49,526 nt of DNA from Eubacteriales bacterium (lineage in GTDB: Bacteria > Bacillota > Clostridia > Oscillospirales > Acutalibacteraceae), in NCBI GenBank assembly GCA_029225565.1, contig JAQXWS010000013.1:1-49526 (forward strand). Reading direction: 5' to 3'. The translations under genes and the position numbers were made by a program. The notes beneath the pieces are model-generated. The model was not told the DNA's origin and searched no databases. It saw only the letters and a program-made list of their open reading frames with translations. Within the stretch, counting starts at the first letter, position 1. Each line of letters opens with the position of its first letter. Shown in pieces: positions 32,993-42,141 of the stretch.

Positions 32993-33713
32993 TTACATCC
33001 ACCTCGCTAACATCATTTACAATCTGTACATCCGGATTTTCCATACTACCTTCGATGGTAATCTTTTTTGTTTTAGCCAATTCGAGAACTGCCAAAAAGG
33101 TAGCAACAATATCCGATTTTGATTGTGCCCCCTCAAATAAGGACAAAAAGCTGACTTTTTTTCTGCTCCAAAGCTTACGCATTACTGTTCTGACCTTGGA
33201 TGCCACATTAACGAATTTGCGCGCCACAATTTGCTTGAAAGAATCAATTGGCGGCGGAAGTCTGCGTTGTGCTTTGCCGGCAACATTGATGTAGGCGTCC
33301 AATAATTCACCGCCCTCATGAAATCTTTCGTAATCGTAATTAACCCATCCGCCTTGGGGATTGCGTACAAATCTGTTGAAGCCCTCGGTTTGCTTTGACA
33401 ATTTTTGTGCCATTATCTTACAATCACGATATTCTATAAGCTCACCTGTCAGTTCTTTTTTAAGCTTTTCTGCCTCTTCATGACGAGGTAATAATGATAC
33501 TGTCTTTATGTAAATAAGGCGTGCCGCCATCTCCAAAAAATCACCGGCAATATCAAAGTCGGCCTCTTCCATCTGCTTGACATAGTCAAGATATTGGTCA
33601 ACAAGCTCAATTATTGGAATATCGTTTATATTAAGTTTGTGCTTACTGATAAGGTGCAAGAGCAAGTCAATAGGACCCTCAAACACTTCCAATTTGTAGG
33701 TTAAGCTATCCAT
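32979..33713 (-). CDS. scpA: Segregation and condensation protein A (kleisin)
   Basis: The kleisin that bridges SMC heads and drives chromosome segregation. The start LEVFEGPIDLLLHLISKHKLNINDIPI is diagnostic, and the C-terminal winged helix closes on SMC. The length of 244 residues is normal. It is followed by scpB, with overlapping frames. Confidence 0.95.
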   Translation of the reverse strand: MDSLTYKLEVFEGPIDLLLHLISKHKLNINDIPIIELVDQYLDYVKQMEEADFDIAGDFLEMAARLIYIKTVSLLPRHEEAEKLKKELTGELIEYRDCKIMAQKLSKQTEGFNRFVRNPQGGWVNYDYERFHEGGELLDAYINVAGKAQRRLPPPIDSFKQIVARKFVNVASKVRTVMRKLWSRKKVSFLSLFEGAQSKSDIVATFLAVLELAKTKKITIEGSMENPDVQIVNDVSEVDVIEQN

Positions 33714-33723
33714 ATATTCTCCG

Positions 33724-34398
33724 TTAAAAAATTAAATTTGGGATAATAGAAATAAGCGTCATCATTGCATTTGACAAAAATGAAATAGGTCTGTCCAGAA
33801 CGCCGGTAAAGAGCAGTATCAATACTGCCAGCATCACATATCTCTCGTACTGCATATACTTGTAATAAGCTTTGTCAGGCAATACCGCAGCCAAGACCTT
33901 TGAGCCGTCCAGAGGAGGTATAGGCAAAAGATTGAATACTGCCAAAGTAACATTTACATAAGCGGCGAAATAAAAGAAAGCCGCAACTGCAGAACCTATG
34001 CTGCCTTCCGCCTGGTAGCCTGCAAATTTTTGTATAGCATAGCAGAAAAACACCGATATAAAGCCTAACAAAACATTACTTACAGGTCCCGCTAAAGCAG
34101 TTAGTGCCATTCCCTGCTTTGGCTTTTTAAAATTATTTGGATTAATAGGTACAGGATTAGCATAGCCGATACCAAACAAGAATATCATTATTGTTCCTAT
34201 AGGATTAAGATGAGCCAACGGATTAAAGGTTAGTCTGCCTTGATTCTTGGCTGTGTTATCTCCCAAAAGATTGGCAACCCAACCATGGGCAAGTTCGTGA
34301 ATCGGCAAACAGCAAAATACAACAAAGCATCTGGAAAGTACAGATACCACAGCTTGTAAATATTCACCGTTTCTTATTAAACCTAAAATAGAAAGCAT
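33724..34398 (-). CDS. Site-2 protease family protein (M50)
   Basis: An intramembrane zinc protease of the rhomboid-like S2P type. The active site is HELAHGW with NLLPIPPLDGSK downstream, within about five hydrophobic segments over 224 residues. No PDZ domain is present, as in YwhC/Rip-like group III members. The substrate is unknown. GGAG lies eight bases before the ATG. It precedes scpA, a conserved arrangement in Firmicutes. Confidence 0.9.
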   Translation of the reverse strand: MLSILGLIRNGEYLQAVVSVLSRCFVVFCCLPIHELAHGWVANLLGDNTAKNQGRLTFNPLAHLNPIGTIMIFLFGIGYANPVPINPNNFKKPKQGMALTALAGPVSNVLLGFISVFFCYAIQKFAGYQAEGSIGSAVAAFFYFAAYVNVTLAVFNLLPIPPLDGSKVLAAVLPDKAYYKYMQYERYVMLAVLILLFTGVLDRPISFLSNAMMTLISIIPNLIF

Positions 34399-34410
34399 TT
34401 CATTTCTCCG

Positions 34411-35223
34411 TTACTTTTTTATTACAGCAATACGATTATTGCCATACATATCCTTTTTTATTTCGCATTGGTAGGAAGAAAAAATATTTTTTATATCTTC
34501 TCCTTGTTCCTCGCCGATTTCCAGAATAAGTGTGCCATTTTCATTGAGCTTGTTCATCCATTTGTTACAAATCAATTTGTAGAAAAAGAGTCCGTCCTCA
34601 CCGCCGTCAAGAGCTATAACAGGCTCGTTTTTTACCTCAATCTGTAAATCTGCAATCACCGATGACTTTATATACGGCGGGTTAGACAAAATCATATCCG
34701 CAGACGGTATATCAAAGTTGTCATTTATGTCGCCTAAGATAAGTTCGATATTTTGCTCATTACCGCAATTCTTTTTTAGATACTCAAAGGCATCGCTGCT
34801 TTTTTCAATAGAATATACCTTTGCGCCGCTGATATGCCGTGCCACACAGCTACTGATACAACCGCTGCCTGCGCACAAATCATATATAATTGGGCTTTTG
34901 TATGCAGAAGACAGTTTTATCGCAATTTCTACAAGTTCTTCAGTTTCCGGACGGGGAATCAAAACGCCTTCGCCGACATAAAACTCTCTGTCGTAGAAAT
35001 CCCATTTTCCTAAAACATACTGAAGCGGCACACCACTTTTAATTTTCCATAAACAATCGCCCAAAATGCTGTCATTAATTAAATCATCAGTATGCAAAGA
35101 ATACTCGCTATTGTTGATTCCGGCAAGATGGCAAACTAAACACAGGGATTTAAAATCCGCCTCATCAACACCATTACGCTCTAAGAATTGCACAGAGTAG
35201 GAATATGCGTGCTTTACATTCAT
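34411..35223 (-). CDS. prmC: Peptide chain release factor N5-glutamine methyltransferase
   Basis: It methylates the GGQ glutamine of release factors. The N-terminal helical domain (about 1-75) is followed by IYDLCAGSGCISS (SAM motif I) and the catalytic NPPY in LSNPPYIKS. The 270 residues fit. In many Firmicutes prmC follows DUF1385, as here; the start shares one base with that gene's stop. Confidence 0.95.
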   Translation of the reverse strand: MNVKHAYSYSVQFLERNGVDEADFKSLCLVCHLAGINNSEYSLHTDDLINDSILGDCLWKIKSGVPLQYVLGKWDFYDREFYVGEGVLIPRPETEELVEIAIKLSSAYKSPIIYDLCAGSGCISSCVARHISGAKVYSIEKSSDAFEYLKKNCGNEQNIELILGDINDNFDIPSADMILSNPPYIKSSVIADLQIEVKNEPVIALDGGEDGLFFYKLICNKWMNKLNENGTLILEIGEEQGEDIKNIFSSYQCEIKKDMYGNNRIAVIKK

Positions 35224-36194
35224 TATTTTATCTCGTCATCCTCCGGGTTATCGGTAATAACAGCCTTGATAGAAGCAATGCCTACCTCGATAATATCATC
35301 GTCGGGCTCCTTTGTTGTTATGCGTTGCATCCACAATCCCGGAGCAGACAATATTTTTACCAGTGCATTATCATGCTTGCCGGCATACTTTATGAATTCA
35401 TAACCTATGCCCATAATTAAAGGCACAAGGGGTAATTTTATCAGCATCCAAATAATACGGTTATGCTTAAGCTCATCAGGTACAACCAAAGAAAACAATG
35501 TTATCACTACTATGCTGAGTATCAGCATTACAAACATAAAAGAAGTGCCGCATCTGGGATGAAATCTTGAGCACTGCTTAACATTTTCGACTGTTAGCTC
35601 CATACCGGACTCATAACAGCATATGCTTTTGTGTTCAGCTCCGTGGTACATAAATAATCTCTTAATATCCTTCATTCTGGATACTAACAGCATATATACA
35701 ATAAATATAACAATCTTGATTACACCCTCGATTGTTCCCTGCCATGGAGTCAGGACATCGTGAAAAACAAAATTAAGCCTGTTAAATATAAATACCGGAA
35801 GGTAAAAGAATATCACAAATGCCAAAGCAAAGCCCAGCACAGTTGCAACACCCATAATAAAATCCATTAGTTTTTCGCCAAACTTGTCGTTAAGCCACTT
35901 TTCAAATTTTGACATCTCCACATCATCCAAGTCCTCCATACCGGACTCCTCGGCAGAATACATCAACAATTTGTATCCCAATATCATGGACTCAACAAAT
36001 GCCACAACGCCTCGTATAATCGGCCAGCCAAGGAACTTGAGCTTATCCCTTGCATGCTTAACATCGTGATATTCGGTAGAAATTGAGCCATCGGACTTAC
36101 GCACGGCAATAGCAACGCCCTTTGGACCTTGCATCATTATTCCCTCAATCAGCGCCTGTCCGCCGACCGAGGTTTTATGGTTTTTCTTACTCAT
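35223..36194 (-). CDS. DUF1385 membrane protein
   Basis: A 323-residue membrane protein with the family start SVGGQALIEGIMMQGPKGVAIAVR, five or so hydrophobic segments and the conserved YHGAEHKSICCYE-type block. The family is associated with prmC in Firmicutes; in B. subtilis the relative is YqhQ. Its function is not established. AAGGA precedes the ATG. Confidence 0.88.
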   Translation of the reverse strand: MSKKNHKTSVGGQALIEGIMMQGPKGVAIAVRKSDGSISTEYHDVKHARDKLKFLGWPIIRGVVAFVESMILGYKLLMYSAEESGMEDLDDVEMSKFEKWLNDKFGEKLMDFIMGVATVLGFALAFVIFFYLPVFIFNRLNFVFHDVLTPWQGTIEGVIKIVIFIVYMLLVSRMKDIKRLFMYHGAEHKSICCYESGMELTVENVKQCSRFHPRCGTSFMFVMLILSIVVITLFSLVVPDELKHNRIIWMLIKLPLVPLIMGIGYEFIKYAGKHDNALVKILSAPGLWMQRITTKEPDDDIIEVGIASIKAVITDNPEDDEIK

Positions 36195-36206
36195 ACTGTA
36201 ATCCTT

Positions 36207-37691
36207 TTAGTTATTGTCATTAGTTTCCGGCGGTGCCGCCAACGGCAGTTTGATGGTGACGAGAGTACCGGTACCCTCAACACTGTCTATATCCAAAAAA
36301 CCGTTGTGTAAATTAATTATCTCGCTGGTAACAGCAAGCCCTATTCCAGAACCTCTTACGGACATATTTGCCTTATAAAACTTTTCCTTAACATGGGGTA
36401 AATCCTCAGCAGAAATGCCGCAGCCCTGGTCTGCAATTGCTATCTGTACATAATCATCCCCGTCAACCTTTACAAATTCGGCTTTAACAAAAATTTTGCT
36501 GCCCGGTCTTGAATACTTTAACGCGTTGTCAAGTATATTCATAAAAACCTGCTTGAGTCGGTTGGCATCTGCATTTGCAACAGATGGAACATCGGGAACG
36601 CTGTATCTTACTTCGTACCCCTCGCGTATCGCTCGCTCACGGAATGTGAACAGTGTTTCCTCCAACTCTGCAAGTATGTCGGTCTTTGCTAATCTGAGCT
36701 GCATCCTACCGCTTTGCAGCCTGGAAAAATCAAGAAGTTCTTCAACAAAACCTTCCAGTCTTCCTGCCTCGCTGACGATAACCTGCAGTCCTTTTTTTGT
36801 TAGTTCATCCACATTGTCCTGGTTACCTAATGTCAGTGTTTCTCCCCAACCCTTGATGGAGGTCAACGGCGTTCTGAGCTCGTGAGATATGGTGGATATA
36901 AAGTCGTTTTTCATTTTGTCGGCGGCAGAAATCTCTGACGCCATGGTGTTAATGCTATCAGCCAAATCACCGATTTCGTCGTTATATTGCTTTTCTATGC
37001 GGACATCCAAATTACCCTGTGCAATTAGTTTTGTTGCGTTATTTACTTCCTTTACCGGTATAATAATCGTCCTAATGAAGTAAAAATTTGAGAGGATAAT
37101 AATTGCAAGAACAAAAATAAAAGCTAAACCTAAAATAAAGCATATTGTTATAATCTGTGCGTCAACATCATTAAGGGCGGTCATTACCCTTAACGCACCG
37201 ATCTCAACGCCGTCTCTGTTGGTAATCAGGCGGGTTATTGCCATAACCTTTTGATTATTTTCCAGCTTACCGATATACTTGCCCTCGCCATTGGTAGCAA
37301 GTGCTTGGTCGTAATCCGGCATTACTTGTTTTTTTATGGCAAAGCCGTTGGTGGACAGAACTACATCACCGTCATTATTAATTATCCATAAAGTGGTGGT
37401 ATCCTTGTGAGAATAGGAATCTGCAAACTCGGTAGCTGAGGTTTCGATTGAATTGCCGTTTTCCAATTTATTGCTAAAATAACTGATAGCAGAATCGGAT
37501 ACGCCGGCTCTTACGATACTCTCAACAGAGTTATAATAATAGCCCTTTATTGTGATAGTACAAACGACAAAAGCCAAAAAGAACATCAACACTATGAGCC
37601 CGATAATCAAAATCAGCCATCTTTTTGTAATACCGTCAATTTTTGGACTTTGTATTTTTTTATATAGTTTTTTTGTAAAAACTGAATCCAT
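36207..37691 (-). CDS. Membrane sensor histidine kinase
   Basis: A transmembrane two-component kinase. TM1 (about 25-50) and TM2 (about 185-205) flank an extracellular sensor of roughly 135 residues; a HAMP linker follows, then HisKA with the phosphoacceptor His in TISHELRTPLTS and a HATPase with NILDNALKYSRPG (N box) and DQGCGIS, GSGIGLAV (G boxes). I start at the ATG at 37691 (MDSVFTKKLYKK), 494 residues; a TTG six codons earlier overlaps the GAGG. It pairs with the adjacent regulator and follows it by about 20 bases. Confidence 0.92.
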   Translation of the reverse strand: MDSVFTKKLYKKIQSPKIDGITKRWLILIIGLIVLMFFLAFVVCTITIKGYYYNSVESIVRAGVSDSAISYFSNKLENGNSIETSATEFADSYSHKDTTTLWIINNDGDVVLSTNGFAIKKQVMPDYDQALATNGEGKYIGKLENNQKVMAITRLITNRDGVEIGALRVMTALNDVDAQIITICFILGLAFIFVLAIIILSNFYFIRTIIIPVKEVNNATKLIAQGNLDVRIEKQYNDEIGDLADSINTMASEISAADKMKNDFISTISHELRTPLTSIKGWGETLTLGNQDNVDELTKKGLQVIVSEAGRLEGFVEELLDFSRLQSGRMQLRLAKTDILAELEETLFTFRERAIREGYEVRYSVPDVPSVANADANRLKQVFMNILDNALKYSRPGSKIFVKAEFVKVDGDDYVQIAIADQGCGISAEDLPHVKEKFYKANMSVRGSGIGLAVTSEIINLHNGFLDIDSVEGTGTLVTIKLPLAAPPETNDNN

Positions 37692-37712
37692 AGGAAATAA
37701 TATCCTCAAAAA

Positions 37713-38426
37713 TTATTGAACATCTGTAATCCACTTGTATCCAAGTCCCCAAATTGTAACAAGTCTGCAAGGGGTGGACGGATTGTCCTCTATCTTCATT
37801 CTCAGTCGGCGAATATTGACATCAACAATCTTTTCGTCACCAAAATAATTTTCTCCCCATACCTGCTTCAGTATATCGTTACGGGACAAAGCGGCATTTG
37901 GATTTTTGAAAAAGTATTCGATAATCTGGAACTCAACTTGGGTAAGCTCAATCAAGCTGCCGTTCTTAGAAAGTGTTCTGTTACGAAGATTAAGCTCAAA
38001 CTCATCAAGAACAATACTGTCGCCTGTTGTATCGTTTTTGCGAAAGCCGCGGGTCATCTCCACTCTGCGATATACGGCATCAACTCTTGCCATAAGTTCG
38101 CTGGGCGAAAATGGTTTTGTAACATAATCGTCGGCGCCGAACAAAAGACCTGTAACCTTGTCCATTTCCTGAGTCTTGGCGCTCAGCATAATAATACCCA
38201 AATCGGAAGAGCACTTGCGTAATTCCTTGCAGACATTAAGGCCGTCCATTTCGGGCATCATAATGTCGAGAATTGCCACATCAAAGCCGGCCTCATCCTC
38301 GTGAAATTTTTGCAGCGCTACAACACCGTTCTCGGCTTGTTCTACGGTGTAGCCGGAGCGAGTAAGATTGATAACAATAAATTCTCTTATTGATTCTTCA
38401 TCTTCAGCAACAAGTACTTTTTTCAT
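37713..38426 (-). CDS. OmpR/PhoB-family response regulator
   Basis: A receiver domain with the acidic pocket EDEE and phosphoacceptor D54 in VAILDIMMPEMDG, then a C-terminal winged helix (SLIELTQVEFQIIEYF and RRLRMKIEDNP regions). The 237-residue length is standard. It regulates genes that cannot be identified from sequence, although the upstream lipoprotein and the whole downstream operon are candidates. It lies 22 bases after the lipoprotein gene. Confidence 0.93.
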   Translation of the reverse strand: MKKVLVAEDEESIREFIVINLTRSGYTVEQAENGVVALQKFHEDEAGFDVAILDIMMPEMDGLNVCKELRKCSSDLGIIMLSAKTQEMDKVTGLLFGADDYVTKPFSPSELMARVDAVYRRVEMTRGFRKNDTTGDSIVLDEFELNLRNRTLSKNGSLIELTQVEFQIIEYFFKNPNAALSRNDILKQVWGENYFGDEKIVDVNIRRLRMKIEDNPSTPCRLVTIWGLGYKWITDVQ

Positions 38427-38448
38427 AAATATACTCCTCTCAAGTTAA

Positions 38449-39747
38449 TTAGCAACTTTTGATATTTTGTTTCAGTCGGTCAACAGTAATTTTGTATTCT
38501 GTATCGTTCCCTGCTTTACCTAAATAATAAAATCCCGAATCCTCAAGAATAATCGAATAACCTGCAAAGCTTTCTTTTTCATATACAGCCTTGAGCACCG
38601 GTAATACAGAAAATACTTCGTTTTTTGTGCTTTTGTTCAGTACGGTCAGCTGTTTTGTCTTACTGTCGTACTTAACATCAATTTTGTTAATAAAATCATC
38701 GTCGATAAGTATTGTGTAATTATCCTTTGTACAATACAAGGAATAGGCAGAATGTATAAGCGTTGTATTCTTAAATATTCTCCAATTCACTGCCTTAACA
38801 TACTTTGGTAACTTAAGGCTATAATTTGACGGAATATCAATTATACCGTCGCTGTTAACATCCATGCAGTTCAGCATCAATCGGCGTGTTGTATCCTCGG
38901 ACAGCCCCGTAGAATAACTGTAAAACGGAGAGATAATAGTATCGTATGTGTCTGACCAATATATAAGCTCTGTAGTCATGGACTCGCCGTCAGAGCCTAT
39001 AGCGTCTGCGTATAATCTTGTTATTCCGTCTGTTTTTTCTGTTTGGAGCTTGTCATAGGTAGTGATATGTGCGTCCAGCTTTGTTTCACCCATCAGCAAA
39101 AAGTTGTCATATTCCAAGGTGTAAAGCTGCGCTTTGGCTGTGGAGGAATTGCCCGATGTTATAATGAACAGTAGCAAATCATTGACTCCGTCACCGCTGA
39201 TATCCGCAATGGAGTAATTGTTTATTGTAAGAGGTTCACCGATTTTACTAATCTTGCATTTGTCATTGCTGAACTTGCATTTGTAAACGGTGAGAATATG
39301 GTTGGTAGAATTAGATATTACATCCCAGCAAATAAGCACCTCGTCCTTGCCGTCATTGTTAATATCATCAAAGTCAATGCTGTAAACATCTTTACCCTCG
39401 CCTTTGATATTTTTAATAACAGTCCAAGTGCCATTCATTTTTTTTATTATAGCCAGGTCTATTGTTCCCAGATTATCCTTGGGCTCATAAAATGCAAACG
39501 CTTCCTTTTGGTTATCATTATCTATATCATAAAAGCAGTAAGATGTTTTGTACTTTCCGCTGGAAGGAGTTTTTAACGAATAACCGTTTTTGGCATAATT
39601 GTCCATAGCCGTCTTTACCTCGGCATTGTCGCCAAATGGCGCTACCGGCGAAATAAGGTCGTTAACGGATGAAGCCAATCTAAAAGAGCAACCGCTGAGT
39701 ATAACCGATACAAGCAATATTGATACCATCACTTTTAGATACTTCAT
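38449..39747 (-). CDS. Lipoprotein with calcium-type FG-GAP/VCBS-like repeats
   Basis: A 432-residue exported lipoprotein: hydrophobic h-region, then lipobox ILSGC with acylated C20. At least four Asp/Asn-rich repeats resemble FG-GAP/VCBS calcium loops: YDIDNDNQKEAF, DDINNDGKDEVLI, DISGDGVNDLLL and DVNSDGIIDIPSN. This points to a beta-propeller-like surface fold, but no enzymatic motif is recognised. It is the first gene of the operon containing the two-component system, so it may sense or be controlled by that pair. Confidence 0.8.
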   Translation of the reverse strand: MKYLKVMVSILLVSVILSGCSFRLASSVNDLISPVAPFGDNAEVKTAMDNYAKNGYSLKTPSSGKYKTSYCFYDIDNDNQKEAFAFYEPKDNLGTIDLAIIKKMNGTWTVIKNIKGEGKDVYSIDFDDINNDGKDEVLICWDVISNSTNHILTVYKCKFSNDKCKISKIGEPLTINNYSIADISGDGVNDLLLFIITSGNSSTAKAQLYTLEYDNFLLMGETKLDAHITTYDKLQTEKTDGITRLYADAIGSDGESMTTELIYWSDTYDTIISPFYSYSTGLSEDTTRRLMLNCMDVNSDGIIDIPSNYSLKLPKYVKAVNWRIFKNTTLIHSAYSLYCTKDNYTILIDDDFINKIDVKYDSKTKQLTVLNKSTKNEVFSVLPVLKAVYEKESFAGYSIILEDSGFYYLGKAGNDTEYKITVDRLKQNIKSC

Positions 39748-39776
39748 TACATCACCACCCTTTCACACATAGAATA

Positions 39777-39785
39777 ATTATAACA
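39777..39785 (-). promoter_or_regulatory. Extended -10 promoter of the lipoprotein-led operon
   Basis: TGTTATAAT (TATAAT at 39777-39782, TG one base upstream) lies 30 bp before the lipoprotein ATG on the minus strand. No good -35 box is present, consistent with an extended -10 promoter. Confidence 0.6.
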
Positions 39786-39842
39786 GAATAATAATATAAA
39801 ATAAAGAGTTAATTTCAATTTTTACAAAATAATTACAAAAAA

Positions 39843-39870
39843 ATAAAGCCACATAACAATGTGGCTTTAT
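39843..39870 (-). terminator. Terminator after the 46-residue peptide gene
   Basis: ATAAAGCCACAT pairs perfectly with ATGTGGCTTTAT around AACA. Six T residues follow on the minus strand. It lies about 16 bases past the peptide stop and isolates it from the lipoprotein operon. Confidence 0.85.
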
Positions 39871-39885
39871 GACAGTTACAGAATA

Positions 39886-40026
39886 TTAACCGAAATAGTC
39901 GTACTCATCGTCTGTATTCAAGTCATTACCTTCGTTGGACTCAGGATTGGAGGTTGTGAAAATAACTTCGGCTGAGACCGGGTATATTCTAAGATTAACT
40001 TCAGGTTCATTATATAACTTACGCAT
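39886..40026 (-). CDS. Orphan 46-residue acidic peptide (unknown function)
   Basis: The frame begins MRKLYNEPEVNLRIYPVSAE, continues through VIFTTSNPESNEGN and ends DDEYDYFG; an AAAGGAGGAGG ribosome site stands five to eight bases before the ATG. The peptide has no signal sequence or Cys. It has its own promoter and terminator and no neighbour in its transcription unit. The pattern (Lys/Tyr-Pro-Glu-Val start, TTS middle, Asp/Glu/Gly end) resembles small peptides I recall from gut Clostridia, possibly precursor-like, but no family is certain and no maturation enzyme is adjacent. Confidence 0.7.
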   Translation of the reverse strand: MRKLYNEPEVNLRIYPVSAEVIFTTSNPESNEGNDLNTDDEYDYFG

Positions 40027-40054
40027 AACTATACCTCCTCCTTTATTTGACAAT

Positions 40055-40083
40055 ACTATAACAAATATTTGTTACAAAATCAA
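40055..40083 (-). promoter_or_regulatory. Promoter with a 16-bp palindrome in the spacer
   Basis: TTGATT (40078-40083) and TATAGT (40055-40060) are 17 bp apart on the minus strand, about 30 bp before the peptide ATG. A perfect palindrome TAACAAATATTTGTTA (40059-40074) fills most of the spacer and touches the -10 box, so a repressor dimer could block polymerase here. The regulator is not identifiable. Confidence 0.7.
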
Positions 40084-40148
40084 TACAGATTTATAAAATT
40101 TACAGATTGTTAACATTAACGAATAAACATAGAGTATTATTGTGCAAT

Positions 40149-41207
40149 TTATACAATGGTACCGCCGCCAAGAACATAGTCGCCATCGTATAATACAACA
40201 GCTTGACCGGTAGTAACGGCTCTGACCGGATTAACAAATTCTACCTCTACAGAATTTCCGTTGACATAAGCAGTACATGGAACCTCTTTCATATTATACC
40301 GAGTTTTGGCCATACAAGTAATTGATTCCTTGGGCTCCTCGATAATCCAGTTAAAATTTTCTGCCGTTAAGTGATTGCTAAACAAATCGTCGTTATTGCC
40401 AACCACAACCTGATTCTTTTCGATATTCTTTGCACAAACATACAGGGGATGACCAATAGACAGTCCGAGGCCCTTTCTTTGACCGATGGTATATCTTATC
40501 ATACCGTTATGCCTACCGATGATATTACCCATCTTGTCAACAAAGTCACCCTCGGGATAAATTTGCCCCGTATATCTTTCAATAAAAGAGGCGTAGTCGC
40601 CGTCGGGAACAAAGCATATATCCTGGCTATCCTTCTTTTTTGCATTAACAAATCCGTTTTTTTCAGCTATAGCACGAATTTCGTCCTTTGAGTACTTGCC
40701 TAACGGAAACAGAGTATGCTCCAATTGATACTGTGTTAGTGAATACAGCACATAGGACTGGTCTTTTGACAAATCCTTGCCTTTTTTTAACAAATACCTG
40801 CCGTTCTCATAGACAATATCGGCATAGTGCCCCGTTACTACATAATCAAAGTCAAGCTCTTGCATCCTTTGCATCAATTTTTCAAACTTCAAATATCTGT
40901 TACAATCAATACAGGGATTCGGTGTCCCTCCCGCTTCGTAGGTAGAAACAAACTTGTCAATAACCTTTTTGTCAAATTCTTCCTTAAAATTCATTACATA
41001 ATAAGGTATGCCCAGCTTATTGGCAACAGCCCGTGCATCGTCAATATCATCTACAGAACAACAAGTTCTTTCTGCAGATAAACCAATGTCCTCGTTGTCA
41101 TATAGCTTCATTGTAGCGCCGATACATTGGTAATTTTGGCTTTTCATTAAAAAAGCGGCGACGCTGGAATCAACACCGCCACTCATTGCGATAATAGCTT
41201 TTTTCAT
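40149..41207 (-). CDS. mnmA: tRNA-specific 2-thiouridylase
   Basis: It thiolates U34 of Lys, Glu and Gln tRNAs with sulfur from a cysteine desulfurase. The PP-loop is AMSGGVDSSVAAFL; catalytic Cys lie in NPCIDCN and DSQDICFVPDG. The 352 residues are full length. The ATP-binding and tRNA-binding parts are intact. It is the last gene of iscS-iscU-nadA-mnmA, which brings its sulfur donor into the same operon. Confidence 0.96.
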   Translation of the reverse strand: MKKAIIAMSGGVDSSVAAFLMKSQNYQCIGATMKLYDNEDIGLSAERTCCSVDDIDDARAVANKLGIPYYVMNFKEEFDKKVIDKFVSTYEAGGTPNPCIDCNRYLKFEKLMQRMQELDFDYVVTGHYADIVYENGRYLLKKGKDLSKDQSYVLYSLTQYQLEHTLFPLGKYSKDEIRAIAEKNGFVNAKKKDSQDICFVPDGDYASFIERYTGQIYPEGDFVDKMGNIIGRHNGMIRYTIGQRKGLGLSIGHPLYVCAKNIEKNQVVVGNNDDLFSNHLTAENFNWIIEEPKESITCMAKTRYNMKEVPCTAYVNGNSVEVEFVNPVRAVTTGQAVVLYDGDYVLGGGTIV

Positions 41208-41209
41208 AC

Positions 41210-42124
41210 TTATCCCAATTCAATCATCTTGTCGATACATCTCTTGGCACCCAGCCTGATTTCTTCATCAAGCTCGATAATTTCGCCGCCGATACCGGTA
41301 CAGCAATCCAGTACATCAACTAGGGTAGTTGCTTTCATATTACTGCAAATAAAGTCTTTTGATAAAGGATAAAATCGCTTATCCTCACATTCCAACTGCA
41401 GATGCTGTACAATACTATTCTCAGTACCGATAATAAATTCTTTTGCATTGCTCTTTTTTGCATAATCCATAATTCCGGTTGTCGAGCCAACATAATCAGC
41501 CAATTCGACAACCTCGGGCCTACATTCGGGATGAACGAGAAACAATGCGTCAGGATGTGCCTCCTTTGCTTTGATGACATCGTTTTTGCTCATTTTGGCA
41601 TGAGTAGGACAACAACCCGGCAAAAGCTTAAAATCCTTTTCCGGCATTTGCTGGGCAATATATGTACCGAGATTCTGGTCCGGTACAAACAGAATTTTAT
41701 CACTATCAAGCTTGCTGCAAATTTTTAAAGCGGATGATGAGGTAACGCACACATCACACACCGTTTTTAGCTCACTGGTAGTATTGACATAAGCAACAAC
41801 GGTATAATCGGGATACTGTTCCTTAATCTGAGTGATTAGTTCCCTATCCATTTGTTCAGCCATGGGACAACCGGCAGTAGGATTGGACAGTATAACTGTC
41901 TTTTCCGGGGAAAGAATCTTTACAGTTTCTGCCATAAATCTAACGCCGCACATGATAACAGTCTTATTTTTTACTTTAGTTGCGTTAACGGCAAGCGCAA
42001 AGCTATCCCCAACAAAGTCGGCAACCTCCAAAATATCCGGAGATTGATAACAATGCGCCAGGATACAAATGTCTTTTTCCTTTTTTAATTTTATAATCTT
42101 GTCTTGAATATCTTTAACTGACAT
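41210..42124 (-). CDS. nadA: Quinolinate synthase A
   Basis: A [4Fe-4S] enzyme that condenses iminoaspartate with dihydroxyacetone phosphate to quinolinate in NAD synthesis. The three cluster Cys are in IMCGVRFMAE, HPECRPEV and DCCTGIGGEI. LAHCYQSPDILEVADFVGDS is the characteristic start. At 304 residues it is the short NadA form. nadB and nadC are absent here; the company of iscS and iscU suits its cluster requirement. Confidence 0.95.
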   Translation of the reverse strand: MSVKDIQDKIIKLKKEKDICILAHCYQSPDILEVADFVGDSFALAVNATKVKNKTVIMCGVRFMAETVKILSPEKTVILSNPTAGCPMAEQMDRELITQIKEQYPDYTVVAYVNTTSELKTVCDVCVTSSSALKICSKLDSDKILFVPDQNLGTYIAQQMPEKDFKLLPGCCPTHAKMSKNDVIKAKEAHPDALFLVHPECRPEVVELADYVGSTTGIMDYAKKSNAKEFIIGTENSIVQHLQLECEDKRFYPLSKDFICSNMKATTLVDVLDCCTGIGGEIIELDEEIRLGAKRCIDKMIELG

Positions 42125-42141
42125 AGATGTTCACCTTAATA

